From: Monocercomonoides exilis
Taxonomy: Eukaryota > Preaxostyla > Oxymonadida > Polymastigidae
Direction: 5' to 3'
Assembly (NCBI GenBank): GCA_001643675.2
Contig: LSRY02000006.1
Span: 1,676,501 to 1,740,500 of the forward strand
Length of the DNA stretch: 64,000 nt
Position numbers and translations under genes: made by a program. Below the pieces are notes generated by a model that ran no database searches, had not been told where the DNA came from, and saw only the letters and a program-made list of their open reading frames with translations. The number at the start of each line of letters is the position of its first letter. The first letter of the stretch is position 1. Shown in pieces: positions 1 through 13,124 of this stretch.

Positions 1-604
1 TTCTACACTTTCAACATCATTCACCACACTTGATGATTCCACTTCACATGTTTCTCTTTCTTCCCCGGTTACTCATGTTTCAGTGCTTGCTCCATCTGGC
101 TCTCCTACAGCGTCCTTGTCTTCATTTCATACCAGCACGCAATCATCTGTTTGGAATTTACCCACAACCACATCTCGAATTCGTCCAGTTGATAGCTCTT
201 CGTTCTCCAATTCTCTCGCTTCAATGTCTTTGTCTTCGGCTTCTCTATCTTCATTTAGCGATGCGCCTCCAACAAGATATTCTCTGCTTATGAACAGAAC
301 AACAAATAAAGATTCTATTGATGCACAATTGAAGGATTTGACAACTTCAAATGAAAGTGCAACGATATCAAAAGTTAAGAAAATGCTCTTCAATTCAGCT
401 CATAAGCCTAAAGATCTGGAAATGCCTGAACAAAATCAAAAAAAGCAGCCTTCGCAAGAACAACCACAATCACCCTTGCCAAAACCTTCACCGCAACCTC
501 AGAAAACTACACACACTTCAAACGCAACTAAAGAAAAGAAAGAAGAAAAACGAAAGTCAATGAAGCAGCCGACGTTGTTTGAGATGAAGACGAAAAAAGC
601 TTAG
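1..604 (+). CDS. C-terminal part of a low-complexity Ser/Thr/Lys-rich protein (5' truncated by window)
   Basis: The reading frame is open from base 2, so the gene enters from the left and only its last ~200 residues are visible, ending at TAG 602-604. The first half is Ser/Thr-rich and looks disordered. The second half turns to Gln/Pro/Lys-rich sequence and ends in a basic tail, KQPTLFEMKTKKA. That tail loosely recalls a PCNA-binding PIP motif (Q-x-x-L), but the two aromatic residues that normally follow are Met and Lys, so I do not claim it. I see no catalytic domain in the visible part and do not recognise the protein; its identity depends on sequence outside the window. Confidence 0.55.
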   Translation, partial: STLSTSFTTLDDSTSHVSLSSPVTHVSVLAPSGSPTASLSSFHTSTQSSVWNLPTTTSRIRPVDSSSFSNSLASMSLSSASLSSFSDAPPTRYSLLMNRTTNKDSIDAQLKDLTTSNESATISKVKKMLFNSAHKPKDLEMPEQNQKKQPSQEQPQSPLPKPSPQPQKTTHTSNATKEKKEEKRKSMKQPTLFEMKTKKA

Positions 605-1271
605 TTCATATAAATTACATAATTATTGCTTTGGCATTTTCGTTTTCTTACTCAAACTTCGGATTGAAAGATAGATGAAGTCACACTAGTTAAATGTTAG
701 CAATGATTGAAAACGGAAAATATGCACTTTAATACAGTTTTGATTTTTTAAAGTTTTTTGTTTCGATTTTGTTGTATTCATGAATAGTAGCATACAGTTG
801 AAATATAGCTTTTCAGAATATTATTGTTATCATTTTGATAAAATTAAGAAAAAGATTTTTCGTTTTTTGAGCATAAGTTCAATGCTCTCCTCTGATTGAA
901 TGGTTCAAAGAAATCGGATCATCTTTAAAAAGACATTGAAATAAACACCAACTGGTTCTTTCTTTCAAAGTTCCAGCCTTTTAGAACTCTATGACTTTTT
1001 CATTTTAAATACAAACCCTAATTTGTAATTAGATCCACTTTAATTTGAAAATAGAGTCATCCACAATCTGCTCGACAATTCAATTTTTTTTTCGAATTAA
1101 AATTTGTCGTCTTGATTGTTGATTGTGTGATTGGTTCAAAAAACTACTTTCATTCCTGTAGAAAAAATTTTAATTTATTATTTTTTGGGGTCATGTATGA
1201 GAAAGGAATCAAAACAAATTAATATAAATAAAAATGAATCTTTAAAATGAGAACGTTTAATAGAGACTATT
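605..1271. other. Intergenic, AT-rich, no gene seen
   Basis: This 667-bp stretch separates the left-hand gene and the methyltransferase, which converge on it. It is homopolymer-rich AT sequence with no open frame of note; it presumably holds both 3' ends. Confidence 0.6.
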
Positions 1272-2220
1272 CTATTGTCCCTTTCTGCATTTGTAGATGT
1301 AATGGACTTCTCCTCCTTCAGTGGAAGATGATGGTAATGTAACACCAACTTGAGGCTTTGGTACTGTATTAACTGAAACTGTCCATCCTCTATAATTCAT
1401 TAATCGTCAAATAAAACTCAATTAAAAAAATTTAATGTCACATACAAATCTGAAACTTGTAAATATGGTAATCTGTTTTCATTTCCTCCATATGATATTT
1501 CTATAAATACTCCTCCTGGTTTTAGAACCCTAAAAATAATAATGGCAAATATTCGTGTTAAAATTTGGCTGAATAACAATAATAAATACTTTGAAATTCC
1601 AGCAAGCATCTTTTGAACATTTTGGAATGAACCATCTCCACAAAGAATGGAATCTAAAGTTCCCTTATCAATAACAACATCGTACTGAGCTTCATCTTGA
1701 GCAGTTAATAAAAGAACATCCTCAACAGCATCTAACAATATTTAAATAATTGTCAGTATGATTATGTATTGTAAATGCAGTTGTAAAACAACAAGGAAAA
1801 TTTTAAATTTTTTCATACAAGTTAGTCCAGGCTTGTCAACAGCTCGCTTACTCATAATTTCAATTGCTTTCTCAGAAAAATCTGTGCATTTAATATCTGT
1901 ATAACCATCTTCATACATATCTTCTCCAAGTCCTTTTAAATAAAAAATGAAAAAATTTTTCGATTTATTTAAAGAATATGCAGATGAACATCAGAGGACA
2001 AACTGGATGTTCCGCATCCAACTTGTAATATTTTAGCTTTTCGGTCGAATTCAGTTTCAAAAAATGGCTTTAATGCAACATATCGTTGAAACCATTCAAA
2101 CGGTTGTTGATCGCGTGTATACCGATCTTCCCTGTTGATTCAATTGGATAAAGTCCATTAAAAGTGCGTGCAGATTTCAAATATTTCATACCAATATTCA
2201 AGTTTTCCGTATTGCGCCAT
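1272..2220 (-). CDS. EEF1AKMT4: Class I SAM-dependent methyltransferase, EEF1AKMT4/METTL13-type
   Basis: Spliced by eye from about six short exons. The start ATG is at 2220-2218 and the first exon reads MAQYGKLEYW, followed by EDRYTRDQQPFEWFQRY, the N-terminal signature of the ECE2-like/EEF1AKMT4 lysine methyltransferases. The SAM-binding motif I is ILQVGCGTS. The acidic motif II region (CTDFSEKAIEIM) and the post-II segment YDVVIDKGTLDSIL, diagnostic of this family, follow, then VLKPGGVFIEIS. The protein ends KCRKGQ and a TAG at 1274-1272, about 200 residues, which suits the family. Known members trimethylate a lysine of elongation factor EF1A in the cytosol; the same substrate here is inferred. 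Exon phases agree at the junctions I checked. Confidence 0.8.
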
Positions 2221-2865
2221 AGGTTCAAAACAATAACCTCCTTAGATCGTAACCATTTTTCAAAGTTGAATCTGATCATTTATTCTTTGAAATTTGAAAA
2301 ATTGATTCATATTTCCCATCTTTATGCAAGTTTTGGTTTTCCTCAACATTTACAATGTTGTTTTCAATGACCTCTCAATTTTTATGAAAAAAAGTTAATC
2401 GTTTGTCCAAATATGATTTTTCAAAATGTATCAGGAAAAATGAAAAAATATTTTACAGAAATATAATAACATGGAAATGAAAAGATTCAATTAAGAAAAT
2501 TATTTAATAAAGATTTTACAGTTGATTTGATAACAAAGCCCATCAAAGGAAAATTATGTTCACAAGAGCAGAAAGAATAAGAGAGCAATCATAATTGAAG
2601 ACTGCAAATATATTTTTACAACAACGAAACAGCAAAACGTGCAAATATCGATCATCTTCGCGCTTATTTCAACAAAGCTGGGAGATGCTTTTGATAAGTC
2701 CTATTTTATGAGTGTTACACTGATGTATCAACACGAGACATTCAGTCAAGCTCAAAAGAAAAAATAATTTTTAAAAAAAGTTTTAAAAAAATATAAATAA
2801 TAATAAATCGCACTTCCAGGTTGGAAGCAATCAAAAAAAAAAAAATAAAATAAAATAAAATAAAA

Positions 2866-2900
<35 letters not shown>

Positions 2901-2977
2901 AAATTAAAATAAAAATAAAAAATAATTCATTGTTGTAAACAGAATCAGATGATGGCCAAAGAAGGTTGATGATCGAG
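2221..2977. other. Intergenic region with AT microsatellite
   Basis: The stretch lies between the methyltransferase start and the 3' end of the PHD-finger gene, both on the minus strand. No convincing gene is visible. Bases 2826-2930 hold a simple repeat of A, AAATA and AAAT units. Bases 2521-2760 are less AT-biased than the surroundings but show no coding frame. Confidence 0.5.
2826..2930. repeat. (AAATA)n/(AAAT)n microsatellite
   Basis: A poly-A run of about 13 bases is followed by five AAATA-type units, then about ten AAAT units, then decaying A/T repeats. It lies just downstream of the stop codon of the PHD-finger gene. Confidence 0.85.
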
Positions 2978-5900
2978 TTAATCTCGCTTGGGATTTTGCT
3001 GAGTATGAGAAGCAGGTGTGTCATTAGTAGTTGTGGTTGTGGTGGAGGAGGAGGTGGTGTGTTGAGTGTTTTGAGGGGGAAGGAGAGGAAATGCTGTCGA
3101 TGAAGAAGACAAAGAAGAGGACGAAGCAAGAGAAGGGGCAGGCAGCGAAGGGTAGCTGCCGGGCAGGCGAGGGAGAGGAGGCTGAAAAGAGGGCGAGGGA
3201 GGAAACTGAGCAAGCTGGTGGGGAAGAAGAGCATTCACACTTGTGGATGCAGAGGCGCTTGCCAAGGGCAACGTGCTGGCTGGTTGAAGTGGAAGCTGTG
3301 CGGGTTGGAAAGACCCAGCTGCACTTTGAGGCAAAAATGGAATGGTTGCTATTTTTTTGTATAGAATTTAACAACAAACACATAAATGATTCAGAATTGA
3401 GAGTCAAAATAAAAATTCAAAATTGTAAATAAAATAAATAAATACAGACAAACTGTTGATTTGAAAAGTCTTTTTCTGAATGTTTTGTTGCTGTGTATTA
3501 GAAGTCTGTGCAGAGTCGGCAGAAGGAAGAGAAAAAGGTCCCGTTCCAGGCTGATTAACCAGCGAAACTGGACTTTTCTGCAAATTCTGTGGCAGCTGAG
3601 CAGCAGCTGCAGGAGGCTGATAAAATGGATAAGAGGGATAAGGAGGAGAAGGCGAGAAGGATGCCAAAGAAGGATGTTGGCCAGATGAAGGCAGAAAAGC
3701 TCGCCCGTCTGATGAGGCAGCAGAGGCGGGTGTGTTTGTTGTTTGAGACTCAGCAGATATTCGAGACAGGCCCAGTGGCGATGCCAGCGGGGTAAGAGCT
3801 GCAGGAAGCGGCTGAGGAAAGCTTGATAGATAAGAAGGGGGATGTGTCGATGAGAGAGAAGAAGAGGAAGAGGAAGGCAAAGTGGAAGAAGAGGAAGAAG
3901 AGGAGGAGGAGGAGGAGGAAGGTGATGATGTTGATGAAGCAGGGAAAACAAGAGGCGAAGATCCGTGGAACGAAGGAGACAACTGAGTAACTGGACGGAA
4001 AGGCAGTTGTGGGGATGCATAGTTCATAGAAGCAGATTCAGAAGTCAAAAGACTCGTGCCATTTGCACTCTGATCTTCGAGTGTAGCACCAGAAGCCAGC
4101 TTCGTCGCTCCTTTCTTCTTTCGCTTTGCCAAAATACCAGCAGACGAGGGAGCGAACGAAGGCGGGGTTGACTGCGGGTAAAGGGCCAGAGCATAAGGAG
4201 ACGGTACAAGCGAAGGAGGAAGCACAGTGCTTGTGCCATATGGAAATGAGTGCTTGTCTCCAGAAGGGCGAGGCGCTGTCATTCCCAATGGAGTCGATGC
4301 TCCTGGGAATGCAGGCGGGTGTGTGACTGGCAAAGGAGCAGGAGCAGTTTGAGATGTTGTGGGGATTGAGGAAAGATAAGGAGACGGGTTGATCTTGCCG
4401 AAGGACGAAGGATTCACTTCGCCAAATATGCCGTTCAGTTCTGGATGCAACATCAGTGCACTTGTCGAATAGGATGGAGGGATGTTCAGAGGAGAGTCGT
4501 ATTCCTTCGGAGAAGAAGCCAAGCCAAAGTCAGACTTCGCAGGAGCTGTTGCAAAAGAGCCCAGAGTGCCTGAGCTTGTCCGGCTGGTCGCCAGCCCCGT
4601 CGCTTTTCTTCGGTGCGCCCCTTTCGCTTTCCGCCCTCTTCCTTTCTTCGGCCGCATGATTCCGTTTCCAATTGCTGCGATGCCTCCAGTTTTGCGAAGC
4701 GGATCCTGAAAGTAAGACAGCCCTGGAATAGACGCAGAACCAGAAATAGAAGCAGATGCAGAAGCAGTGTGAAGCACAGAATTTTTTGGGGATTTTGTCT
4801 TTTTGCGGGGAAGTTCACCAAATTTGCTGTGATGATAAGGTTTCCGCTCTTCCAGCTCGCTCAGCGAGTGTGGGTCGATCCCCATGCTTCGCAGGATCGT
4901 CGGCGGAAGCAGATATTCCAGCGACGAATGGCCATGATGCGCATTTGAATGTGCCACCTCGTCTGTTTTGAGCTCTGCTTCTTCTTTCTTCTCGCCCTCG
5001 CTCTGGCTGGTCACTGCCCCGCCTTCAATCAGCGCTGTCTTCGGCTTCTTCATGTTGTGGTGTGTTTTGGAGAAGCCCTCAGATTCAGTCTCGTCTCCGT
5101 CTTTCTCGTCTTCAGCGAGCATATCAGCATTTGTCTCTTCTCTTTTCTTCTTTTTGGAGACTTCGCTGTTTGCTTCCATACCGTCAATAGAACTGTCTTG
5201 CTCTTCTTTCATTTCTTCGTTCATTTTGACCAAAGAAGCAGATCCTTCTTCCTCTTTTCCTTCTTTTCCTTCTTTTTCTTCTTCTTTTTCTTCTTCTTCT
5301 GCTCCTCTGTCTTCTCTCTGGTTTTCTTCGAGCTTCATCTTCATTTCGCGGTCGTGCCCCCGCTGCTCAATGTACCGCACCAAAGAGTATATTTGCTGTG
5401 CTGAGTTGCCTCCTTTCACCAGCGCCAGGACTGCCTCGATGGAGTGCCTGTTCTCCCGCAGCCCTGCCCGCCGCGGCTTCTCCGTCTTGTACGAGATCAG
5501 CTTCTCTGGCAGCACAATCCCTATCTCCTCCAGCTCCCTTTTGGTCTCCTCAATGAACGGGTCTGTGGCTGTGCTCTCTTCCTTGTCGTGTTCATTAACA
5601 CCCGCATTCTCTTCCTCCTTCGCCAGCTGTGCATCTGCTGCATCACTGGTATTTCCTGCCCTGTCCCCCGAGTGAGCAGTCTGCGAGTGCGACATCGCCT
5701 TCTCAATGTCCACGTCCTTCAGCTGCCGCAGCGAGTACCCGCTTGTCCCCTTCAGCCGGCTCAGCGCAGAGTCCTCGCGGTGCATCCGGGCGATCTCGTA
5801 GCTGATAAGCGACTTGCTCTTTCGCGTGTGCGGGTGGAGGAACAGCGAGTGGAGGCTAAACATTCCGTTCCTTCTCGCCCTCGGCTTTGTGTAGTGTCTT

Positions 5901-8439
5901 GATGTGCTGGCCCCGTTGGTTCTCTTTTTCTTTTTCTTTTTCTTTTTCTTGGTTACTGCTGTCATTCTGCTTGTAGATGAAATGCTGTCTGCCAATTGCA
6001 ATTGAATTCCCTCTGCTTCTGCGCCTTTCTTGTGTGATGATTGAGAACCCTTCTTTTTCAGCCCAGAGGAAGTCACTTGCTGTTCTGAAGGAGAAGCTTC
6101 TTCGCCGTTTTCGGCCTGAGATTCTTGTGCGCTTCCAACATCAGTTTTTTCCATCCCATCATCGCTGCTAAACAGACTGTCTTCATCAGCGTCTGTTCCT
6201 GCTTCTTCTTCTTCGTTTGCCTCTTTCTCATCCAACTGCATCTCATGCGATTCAGCAGTTGTTGGCAATGATGTTTCATTTTCATTGGTTGACTTCGCTT
6301 TTCCCTTGCGTCCTCTTCTCACAGAGCTTGCACCGCGTTTGGAGAGTCTTGCTTTCTTCTTTCCTTTCAGCTTGTTGTTGCGAAGAGTGCTGAGCAGTCT
6401 CTTCACTTGCTTTGCTTGGCGTCTGATGAGTGAGACAGACGCTCTTTGTGTGTCATCTGCTTCGTTTGTTGATTCTGATGAAAAGAAATCGTCACTCGAG
6501 TCTTTCTCTTCAGTCGCTGCCTCGTCCCGTTTGGAACGCTGTTTGTGATTGTCTCCAGCATCTTCAGTGGAAAGTGTGCCTGTTGTGTTATTGTTCTTTT
6601 CAGTATCTTTAACGTGGCCGTTGTTCTCAGATGCTATTTCATCTCTTTTTGCTTCGTCTCCAGAATTTTTCGTGTTTGAAAGTGAATCAAAAGAAGTCGT
6701 TTCTTCGCGTCTCTTCTTCTCTTCTGCTTCAATTTTCTCTTTTTTCGCCTGCAGCCGACTGCTCACTCGTGTCGGCTTAGCAGCCTGTGGTGTTTGCGAC
6801 ACTTCAGAAGACTCAAGATCTGTTTTGTGATCAGAAAGCAGTAAAGCTTTGATGTTCTGTTCTTCTGAGAAATCGTCGTCGCTGACGTCGATGTTGTACT
6901 TGTGCTTAGCATAATGCCCTGATTTCGCCATTTTTTTCTTCTTCCGCTGAATCGGAGGCAGCGCAACTTTGTTTAGTTTTTGCAGAGCTTTCATTTTCTT
7001 TTTGTATTTGCTGAGAGCGTGTGGCTTTGTGATTGCATAGCTTGGCTGATAAACTGATTTCTCAGAATTGTCCTTTCTTTTCCTGAGCGAGCGTCCAGTT
7101 GCTTGCTGGATGCTTTCATCAACCTCCATCGTTTCTTCGTTCTCGTTGAGAAAGTCGCTTTCTTCTCCTTTCTTCTCGTCATTTGCAGGCAAAGAGTCTG
7201 TTGATCCAGACGAATGCATATCGTCTGTCTCGTTTTGTTGCTCTTCCCTCTCCTTTGATAGTGCTTTGTCTTCTTTCTTTGGTGCTTTCGTTTTCTTAGA
7301 TGTGCTTTTGGGTTGGTCCTCTTTGCTTGCCTTCTGCTTCGATTTTGTGGATTTTCTCTTTGGTTTTGCAATTTTCTCTTTTCCATCAGAACTCTCGACA
7401 GAAGTCAATTCTTGCTTCAAGCGAGGAATAGCGCTCTTTTTCTTCTTCGAATTTTTTTTGCTTGCCTCTCCTTTGCGAGGCTTTAAAATTTTTTCTCCTC
7501 CATTCGGATCTTTTGAATCTTCTAAAGCTGAAAGCTCGTCTTTCTTCTTAACTTTTCCTTTTTCTTCTATTTTTGGTGTTTCTTTTGATCGATGGTTTGC
7601 ATACTTCACACGAGCAACAGTTCTTAATGAATGGGAAGCTACAATAATTTAAATAATAATTCAATATAATTTGGGAAAAATAATATCAATTCAATAAATG
7701 TTAACTTGGTAACAAATTTTTAAAAATTGAATAAACTTCTGATAGCTTGTCGTGTAAGTTCTTCATCATCAAGTTTTAATAGAACATCAAGTTCCTTTTC
7801 TTCATTAGTCTGGAGAGAGATGGTATTTTGCTTTATATCTTCGTTATCTTTCAAATCATTCATCTGAAAAAAAAAGATTGTGTGAATGAAACAATATAAT
7901 TTTTTTCAATACTTGATTGTGTTTGCTACACAGCGGGCACTTCCATGCACTAAATCTCTTTTTCTCCAGATCAGTTACTCCAACACATTTAACATGAAAC
8001 CTAAAAACAGAAAATAATTTTAAAGTGATAATATCAAAAACAATAAATTAATACCATTTTGAGCATTCGTTACAGCAAATTATTGGATCTCCTAAAGTAT
8101 ATTATCAAATGAAAATGTAAATAATTCGAAATAGTTATGAACAAGCAAGAAATATTTCCAAAACAATAATATTTAATTAACTTATAAATAACAAATAACA
8201 TCGTCCACAATCATCTCAAAACCACTTCAAAAAATAGCTATTTCTAAAGTTATCAAACGATTCGCACCTTTTATTTGTTTATGGCAAATGCATTCGGTTT
8301 TTGTTAATAATTCATCTTCCGTGTCAGTCTCACTTTCATCATCATCCATTTCATCATGCATCTCATGATTGAACTCATTTATGGATTGATCGCCCTTTGT
8401 GAGCACAGGGTCCTGTTCAGACTTTGTGTTCATCAACAA
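2978..8439 (-). CDS. PHD-finger nuclear protein with very long Lys/Glu/Ser-rich disordered tail
   Basis: Six exons, about 1,670 residues. The start ATG is at 8439. Splicing the first exons (phases verified) gives a C4HC3 PHD finger at about residues 50-95: CICHKQIKG, DPIICCNECSKW, FHVKCVGVTDLE, then SAWKCPLCSK. All zinc ligands and the conserved Trp before the last Cys pair are present. PHD fingers read histone H3 tails, so a chromatin role is likely. The rest is one 4.2-kb exon without other recognisable domains: basic Lys/Ser stretches, alternating Glu-rich blocks, a Lys10 run near 5930-5950, then a Pro/Ser/Ala-rich C-terminus with poly-Ser. The last intron (about 3350-3455) joins in phase to an exon ending at TAG 2980-2978. 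The TAF3, BPTF or ING class cannot be decided from what I see. Confidence 0.8.
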
Positions 8440-8739
8440 AGTCAGTTCGAATACAAATAAAAATTATTAAGGGTCCATTAACAAATTTTATTGTCTTTTC
8501 TAACGAAATCTGGTAATAGTCATGCATTGTATTGAAGTCTACAAATTTTTCAATCTAAGTTTTCCCCATATTTTTTTGTTTAAATAACGGTTTTTCATAT
8601 TTTTGTGCATTGTGAGATAATCGTACCATTGAACTTTTGCAAAAACATGTATTCTTTTATAATTTATTGTTTTAATAACCATTGAAATGTGAATTCTATT
8701 TTTTATTTTTTTAACTTAGTTATTTTCATTTGACAAAAA
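8440..8739. promoter_or_regulatory. Divergent promoter region between PHD-finger and coiled-coil genes
   Basis: Three hundred bases of AT-rich DNA separate the start codons of two oppositely oriented genes, so both promoters must lie here or overlap. No TATA box or other element stands out from the background composition. Confidence 0.5.
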
Positions 8740-11700
8740 ATGTCTGTTTTACATGGTGGAAGATATGAACCATCACCTTCGGATTATGATGACACATATT
8801 TAAATGAAAATGATAGTTCAAATGTTCATTATTCTTCTCAAAAACAATGTAGTCAATCATCGCTTCCTCCTCTTGAATCAAATTCTTCGATTGAATCCAT
8901 GGAAGTTCAAGAAACTGTTCAACGCAAGCAATCTGCTCGCTCAGATTCAAATCATTTGTCTTGTACGGAAGAGCAAGTGATTACGTATTCTCGTCCTCAT
9001 ACTTCTTCAAGTAAGCATTCATATCAGCTTCCACTTTTCAAAGAAACAGAGTTTCAACAGTATCCTTCAGATAAAAGGACTTCTCATGAAATGAAAGATA
9101 TACCAAAAAGTTTGGCTAGTTCTTCAAATACTTCAAATCAACTTTCAAGAACTGAAAAGCAAAAAAATAGAATTCAACCTCAGAAACCTTTATGGGATTT
9201 GAGCATTTCTTTTGATGCAACAAAGCAGCAGCGCTCTTCTTCTGCTTTATCAAAATCCACTCAATCTTCCTATTCTTTCAAGCCTCGAACAATTAATTCT
9301 TTGACACTTATGGCAAGCACGTATGGTTCGGTAAAATCAACAAAGAATTCAAAACGCCCGATTGCACGTTCGCCCGAAGCAATTAATCCTATTAGAGGAG
9401 AAAGTTATGGAAAAGAAAAGCCTCCCAGACCAGTGGTTAATCGATCTGGTAATTCAAACCGGTCAAAATCTTCACTTATAATTTACAGAAATAAGAGTCA
9501 TATTGATTCTTCAGATCAGTTTCCAACATCAACAACTGCACAATCACAATCTTCATCTGGATATTCGACAACGTTACCACTTTTTGAGCAATCGCAATCT
9601 GTTTCGTCTTCCTCTTCCTATGTGGACCCGCTTCACTCACGTCATTCACAAAAAGCTGCGTCTCAGAGATCGACGACTCCATCTTCGTTTTCGACTTCAA
9701 GCAATTCACTGACACCTTCGTATATTGCTGGCAGAGTCAATGAGCGAATGCATGAAAAGCTGCGCATCTCTCAGCAAATTGAGCTTCAGCAAAAGCAAGA
9801 AAAGTTGGAAGAAAGAAGGAGGAGAAGAGAAGAGGAGGAGAAAAGGAGGAAAATTCAAGAACTTTTGAGGAAAGAGAGAGAGAAGGAAAGAGAAAAAGCG
9901 CGTTCCTTTGGAAGCCAATATGAAGAGAAACGGAAGCGCAAGGAAGAGCAAACAATTGAGCTGCTGTTCGACAGCACTCCACATTCAGCAGGAACGAACA
10001 ATTCACTTCTTTTATCAGATTCGTTTGATGACACCTTTTTTGAACCCTCGCTCGCCACTTCACATTCCATTTCTCCACCTGCTTTGTCCAATTCACCGCC
10101 ACTTCAAACTTCGTATTTATCATCTCATTCCACTTCGAATTCTACCGCCACATGTCACTCCACATCACCATACACTCAACAACGCTGCACCACAAGTTCG
10201 TCTAAGCCTTTATCCACACGCACTTCAATATATCCACGGGGGATATCGCCTTTGAGATCAACCCGTAACAGCCGAGAAGCAGAGTCTTCAAACAGCGGCA
10301 GGCCAGCCAGCAAAAATAATGCTGTTGTTGTTGAGGATGCTCTACTGAGTCCTGTTGGCAGCCACCACTGGAACCGCTCGTCGGAATACGGAGGGAGGAA
10401 GAAATTGCGCAAGTCCGATCTCACACCCGAAGAAAAGCACATTCTGATGATGGAGCTGGAAGAAGAGAGAGAGCGGGAGTTGAAAGAGAGGGAAGAGAAA
10501 AGAAAGAAGCAGGAGCAGCGAGAGATTGAGCTGCAGCGGGTGGTTGATTGGGAGCTGCGGAAGAGGAACTGCGAAGAAGAGAAGAAGATGATTTTGGAGG
10601 AGCGAAAGAGGGAAAGGGAGAGGATGATGGACGAAGCGATGCGGATGAGAGAGGAGAGGAAGAAGAAAGAAGCAGAAAAGGAGGAGTGGCTGCAGATGGA
10701 GAAGAAGAAAGACGAGCAGCTTCGAAGAGAGAAAGAAGAGAACGAGCGCAAAAGAGAAGCCAGTCTGATGCGGATTCGAGAAAAGCACAGGCGAGACAAG
10801 CAGAGAAGAGAAGAAAGGAGAAGAAGGGAAGCCGAAGAGAAGGAGCAGAGGCGGAGGGAGCAGCAGGCGATTGCAGAAAGTGTGCGGCAGAAGAGAAATG
10901 AGGAGATTAAAAGGAGGAAATATGAGTTGGGCAAAGTTGTGGAAGATGTGAGTGAGAATCATAATGATACTCCTTCTTCTGCTGCCGCTGCCACAGATGA
11001 GAATTTGATTGAGGATTCGCTTTCAACTAAAAGGGGAAAGAGAAAAGAAGAAAAGGACAGCATGATTGAAGGAAATGAAAAGAAAGTGAAAAATGTCAAG
11101 GAGAATGAAAGAGATGAAGAGCTAAACAAAAGAGAAGAGACGCCAACGCCAACCAAAATGCAAAAGGAAAGGAGAGAGCAACTTTATTTTATGGGCAAAT
11201 CAGAGGAGTCTATTGTGAAAGAGAATGAGGTGTATTCGAAAAGTCCAAAAGTGATGAATGGGAAAGGCGCAGATAAGGAGACAGACAAGAAGATGGAAAA
11301 AGAGATAGAAAAGGAGAGAATGAATAAAACTGGGAAAGAAAGCGAATTTCTAAAATCTGATGAAACAAATGAAATAAATAATGGAAAGAAAGAAAATTCC
11401 AATTTTGATAATAAGCAGAAAGAGAATGAACAAATTGTGGAAGATAATGAAAGATTGATTGGAAAAGAGAATCAAAAGAAAAGTGCAAGCAGAGATAAAA
11501 TTCTTAAAGAATGTGATAAAGAAGAAATAATTGTCAACACTAAAGAAGATTCTGAGAGAGACAAAGCGTTTGTGCATCAAAAGTTGGTTGATGAAACTTC
11601 AAACAAAATACGGCAGATACTTGCAAAGGACGAAGAGAGGAAAAAGAAGCAAAAAGAAGAGCTGATCAAATACCATGCAAGTAAAGCACAGAAACTTGAT

Positions 11701-12044
11701 GAACTGAAGAAAAAAGCAACAGATAAAAATCAAAATGAAGCTGGATGTGATAGAAAGTTGTTGAATGATACAGAAATCGTATCTGTAGAAACAAGCACAC
11801 AGCCTCTTCTTTCTTCAGAGGAGAATGAATTTGTTAACAACACTTCAGCTAATGAAGGAACGCAAAAGATAGAAACTGATCGCTTGAATTTGATAAAAGA
11901 AAGTAACGATGATATTCACAAAGTTCAATCGACACATTTATCTGATGGAGATAAAAAAGTGAAAGGAGAAAATGAGGAAGAAAAGGTTAAGGAGAAGGGA
12001 AAAGAAGAAAAAGAAAAAGAAGATGGAGAAGAAGAGGGGGAAGA

Positions 12045-12077
<33 letters not shown>

Positions 12078-12513
12078 GGAAGAGGAGGAAAAGCAACATG
12101 AAGAACTCAAAAATAACAATAGTTTATTGAATGAAGAAAAGAAAACAGATAATTTTAATTCTTCGTTGCCTCAACAAGAAAAATTAGATAACACTTCAAA
12201 TAAAATAACAAATATGAAAATAGATAAAGAAGAGGAAGAATCCGAAGAAGAAGAGGAATGGGAAGAAGAAGAGGAGGAGGAGGAAGAGGAAAGAAAAAGT
12301 GAAACTGAAACGTTAACTACTTCAACTTCATCAACAACGTCAAGTTCTTCTTCAAGTTCAGAAAGCTCAAAATCAACGTCGTCATATTCTTCATCAAAAG
12401 ACAAGCACAAAAATTCTAAAGTCAAAAATGAATCAAGTAGCAATTATTCAGAAGAGGAAGAAGAGGAAGAAGAGGAAGAATATGAAGAGGAAGGGGAAGA
12501 TGAATATTCTTAG
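8740..12513 (+). CDS. Giant charged coiled-coil / single-helix protein with acidic tail
   Basis: A single uninterrupted 1,257-codon frame from ATG 8740 to TAG 12513. Residues 1-330 are Ser/Thr/Gln-rich and probably disordered. Residues about 345-395 form a first Glu/Arg/Lys helix. After a Ser-rich linker, residues about 560-730 form a long, nearly Pro-free E/R/K segment of the kind that makes coiled coils or stable single alpha-helices. The C-terminal half is Lys/Glu/Asn-rich, with poly-Glu runs near residues 1095-1120 and 1170-1190, a Ser/Thr patch, and a final acidic tail. The composition recalls MAP7-like, trichohyalin-like or cytoskeletal linker proteins, but I recognise no family and assign no function. 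Confidence 0.75.
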
Positions 12514-13124
12514 AAAGAACACAAAAACAGTTTCCAATTAAATGAGGTGCAACGAAAAAAAAATAAAAGAATAATAGCGCATGTATTCATATATATGTAT
12601 TTTATCTTTAATGCCTTTGGGGAAATGTTGAGTTGTAAGTTATAATATTAATTTTATCATAACTGTCAATTTTTATAAAAAATTAACGCTTCTTTATTAA
12701 AAGTGACTGATTTTTAAAGAATATTTAGAATCGAATTGAGTTTAAATTTCAGAACAACTTTCTTAAAAATCCGGAAATAAAAATTATAATAAATATTTTG
12801 GAAAATATTTTACTGAGAAATTCTTTTTGAAATCTCTCATTTTCTATCAAAAAATACAAATCAAAAAATGCATTCAAATTTTGAATGAAGCAAAAATTAA
12901 ACTTCAAAGAAAGCTACGTTTTGCAGTGAATTGTCTTTCTTCTGTCATAAATCTAAGTTTTTGAATAAATTGAAATTAAATGATTCATTGGATAAAAAAT
13001 TTTCTATTAATTTTTCAAAATACAAATTGATTCAAAACGTTAAAGAAATGAAAGATTTTTTCAAATTAGTTGCTTTTTTCGGAGTATTAATAAAAAATAA
13101 GTTTTGAACCTTAGGAAAGTAAAT

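Noticed and set aside
590-604. PIP-box-like C-terminus of the first gene
   Set aside because: The motif lacks the two aromatic residues; too weak to claim PCNA binding.
3031-3432. Arg/Glu-rich 133-codon frame on the plus strand
   Set aside because: It is the antisense shadow of the Ser/Pro-rich last exon of the PHD-finger gene, which splices in phase on the minus strand.
4949-5675. Hydrophobic, Ser/Phe-rich plus-strand frames resembling membrane proteins
   Set aside because: These are antisense readings of Lys/Glu-rich codons (AAG/GAA become CTT/TTC); the minus-strand exon is the real gene.
10176-10962. Long Leu/Ser/Phe-rich minus-strand frames
   Set aside because: Antisense shadow of the Glu/Arg/Lys helix of the coiled-coil gene on the plus strand.
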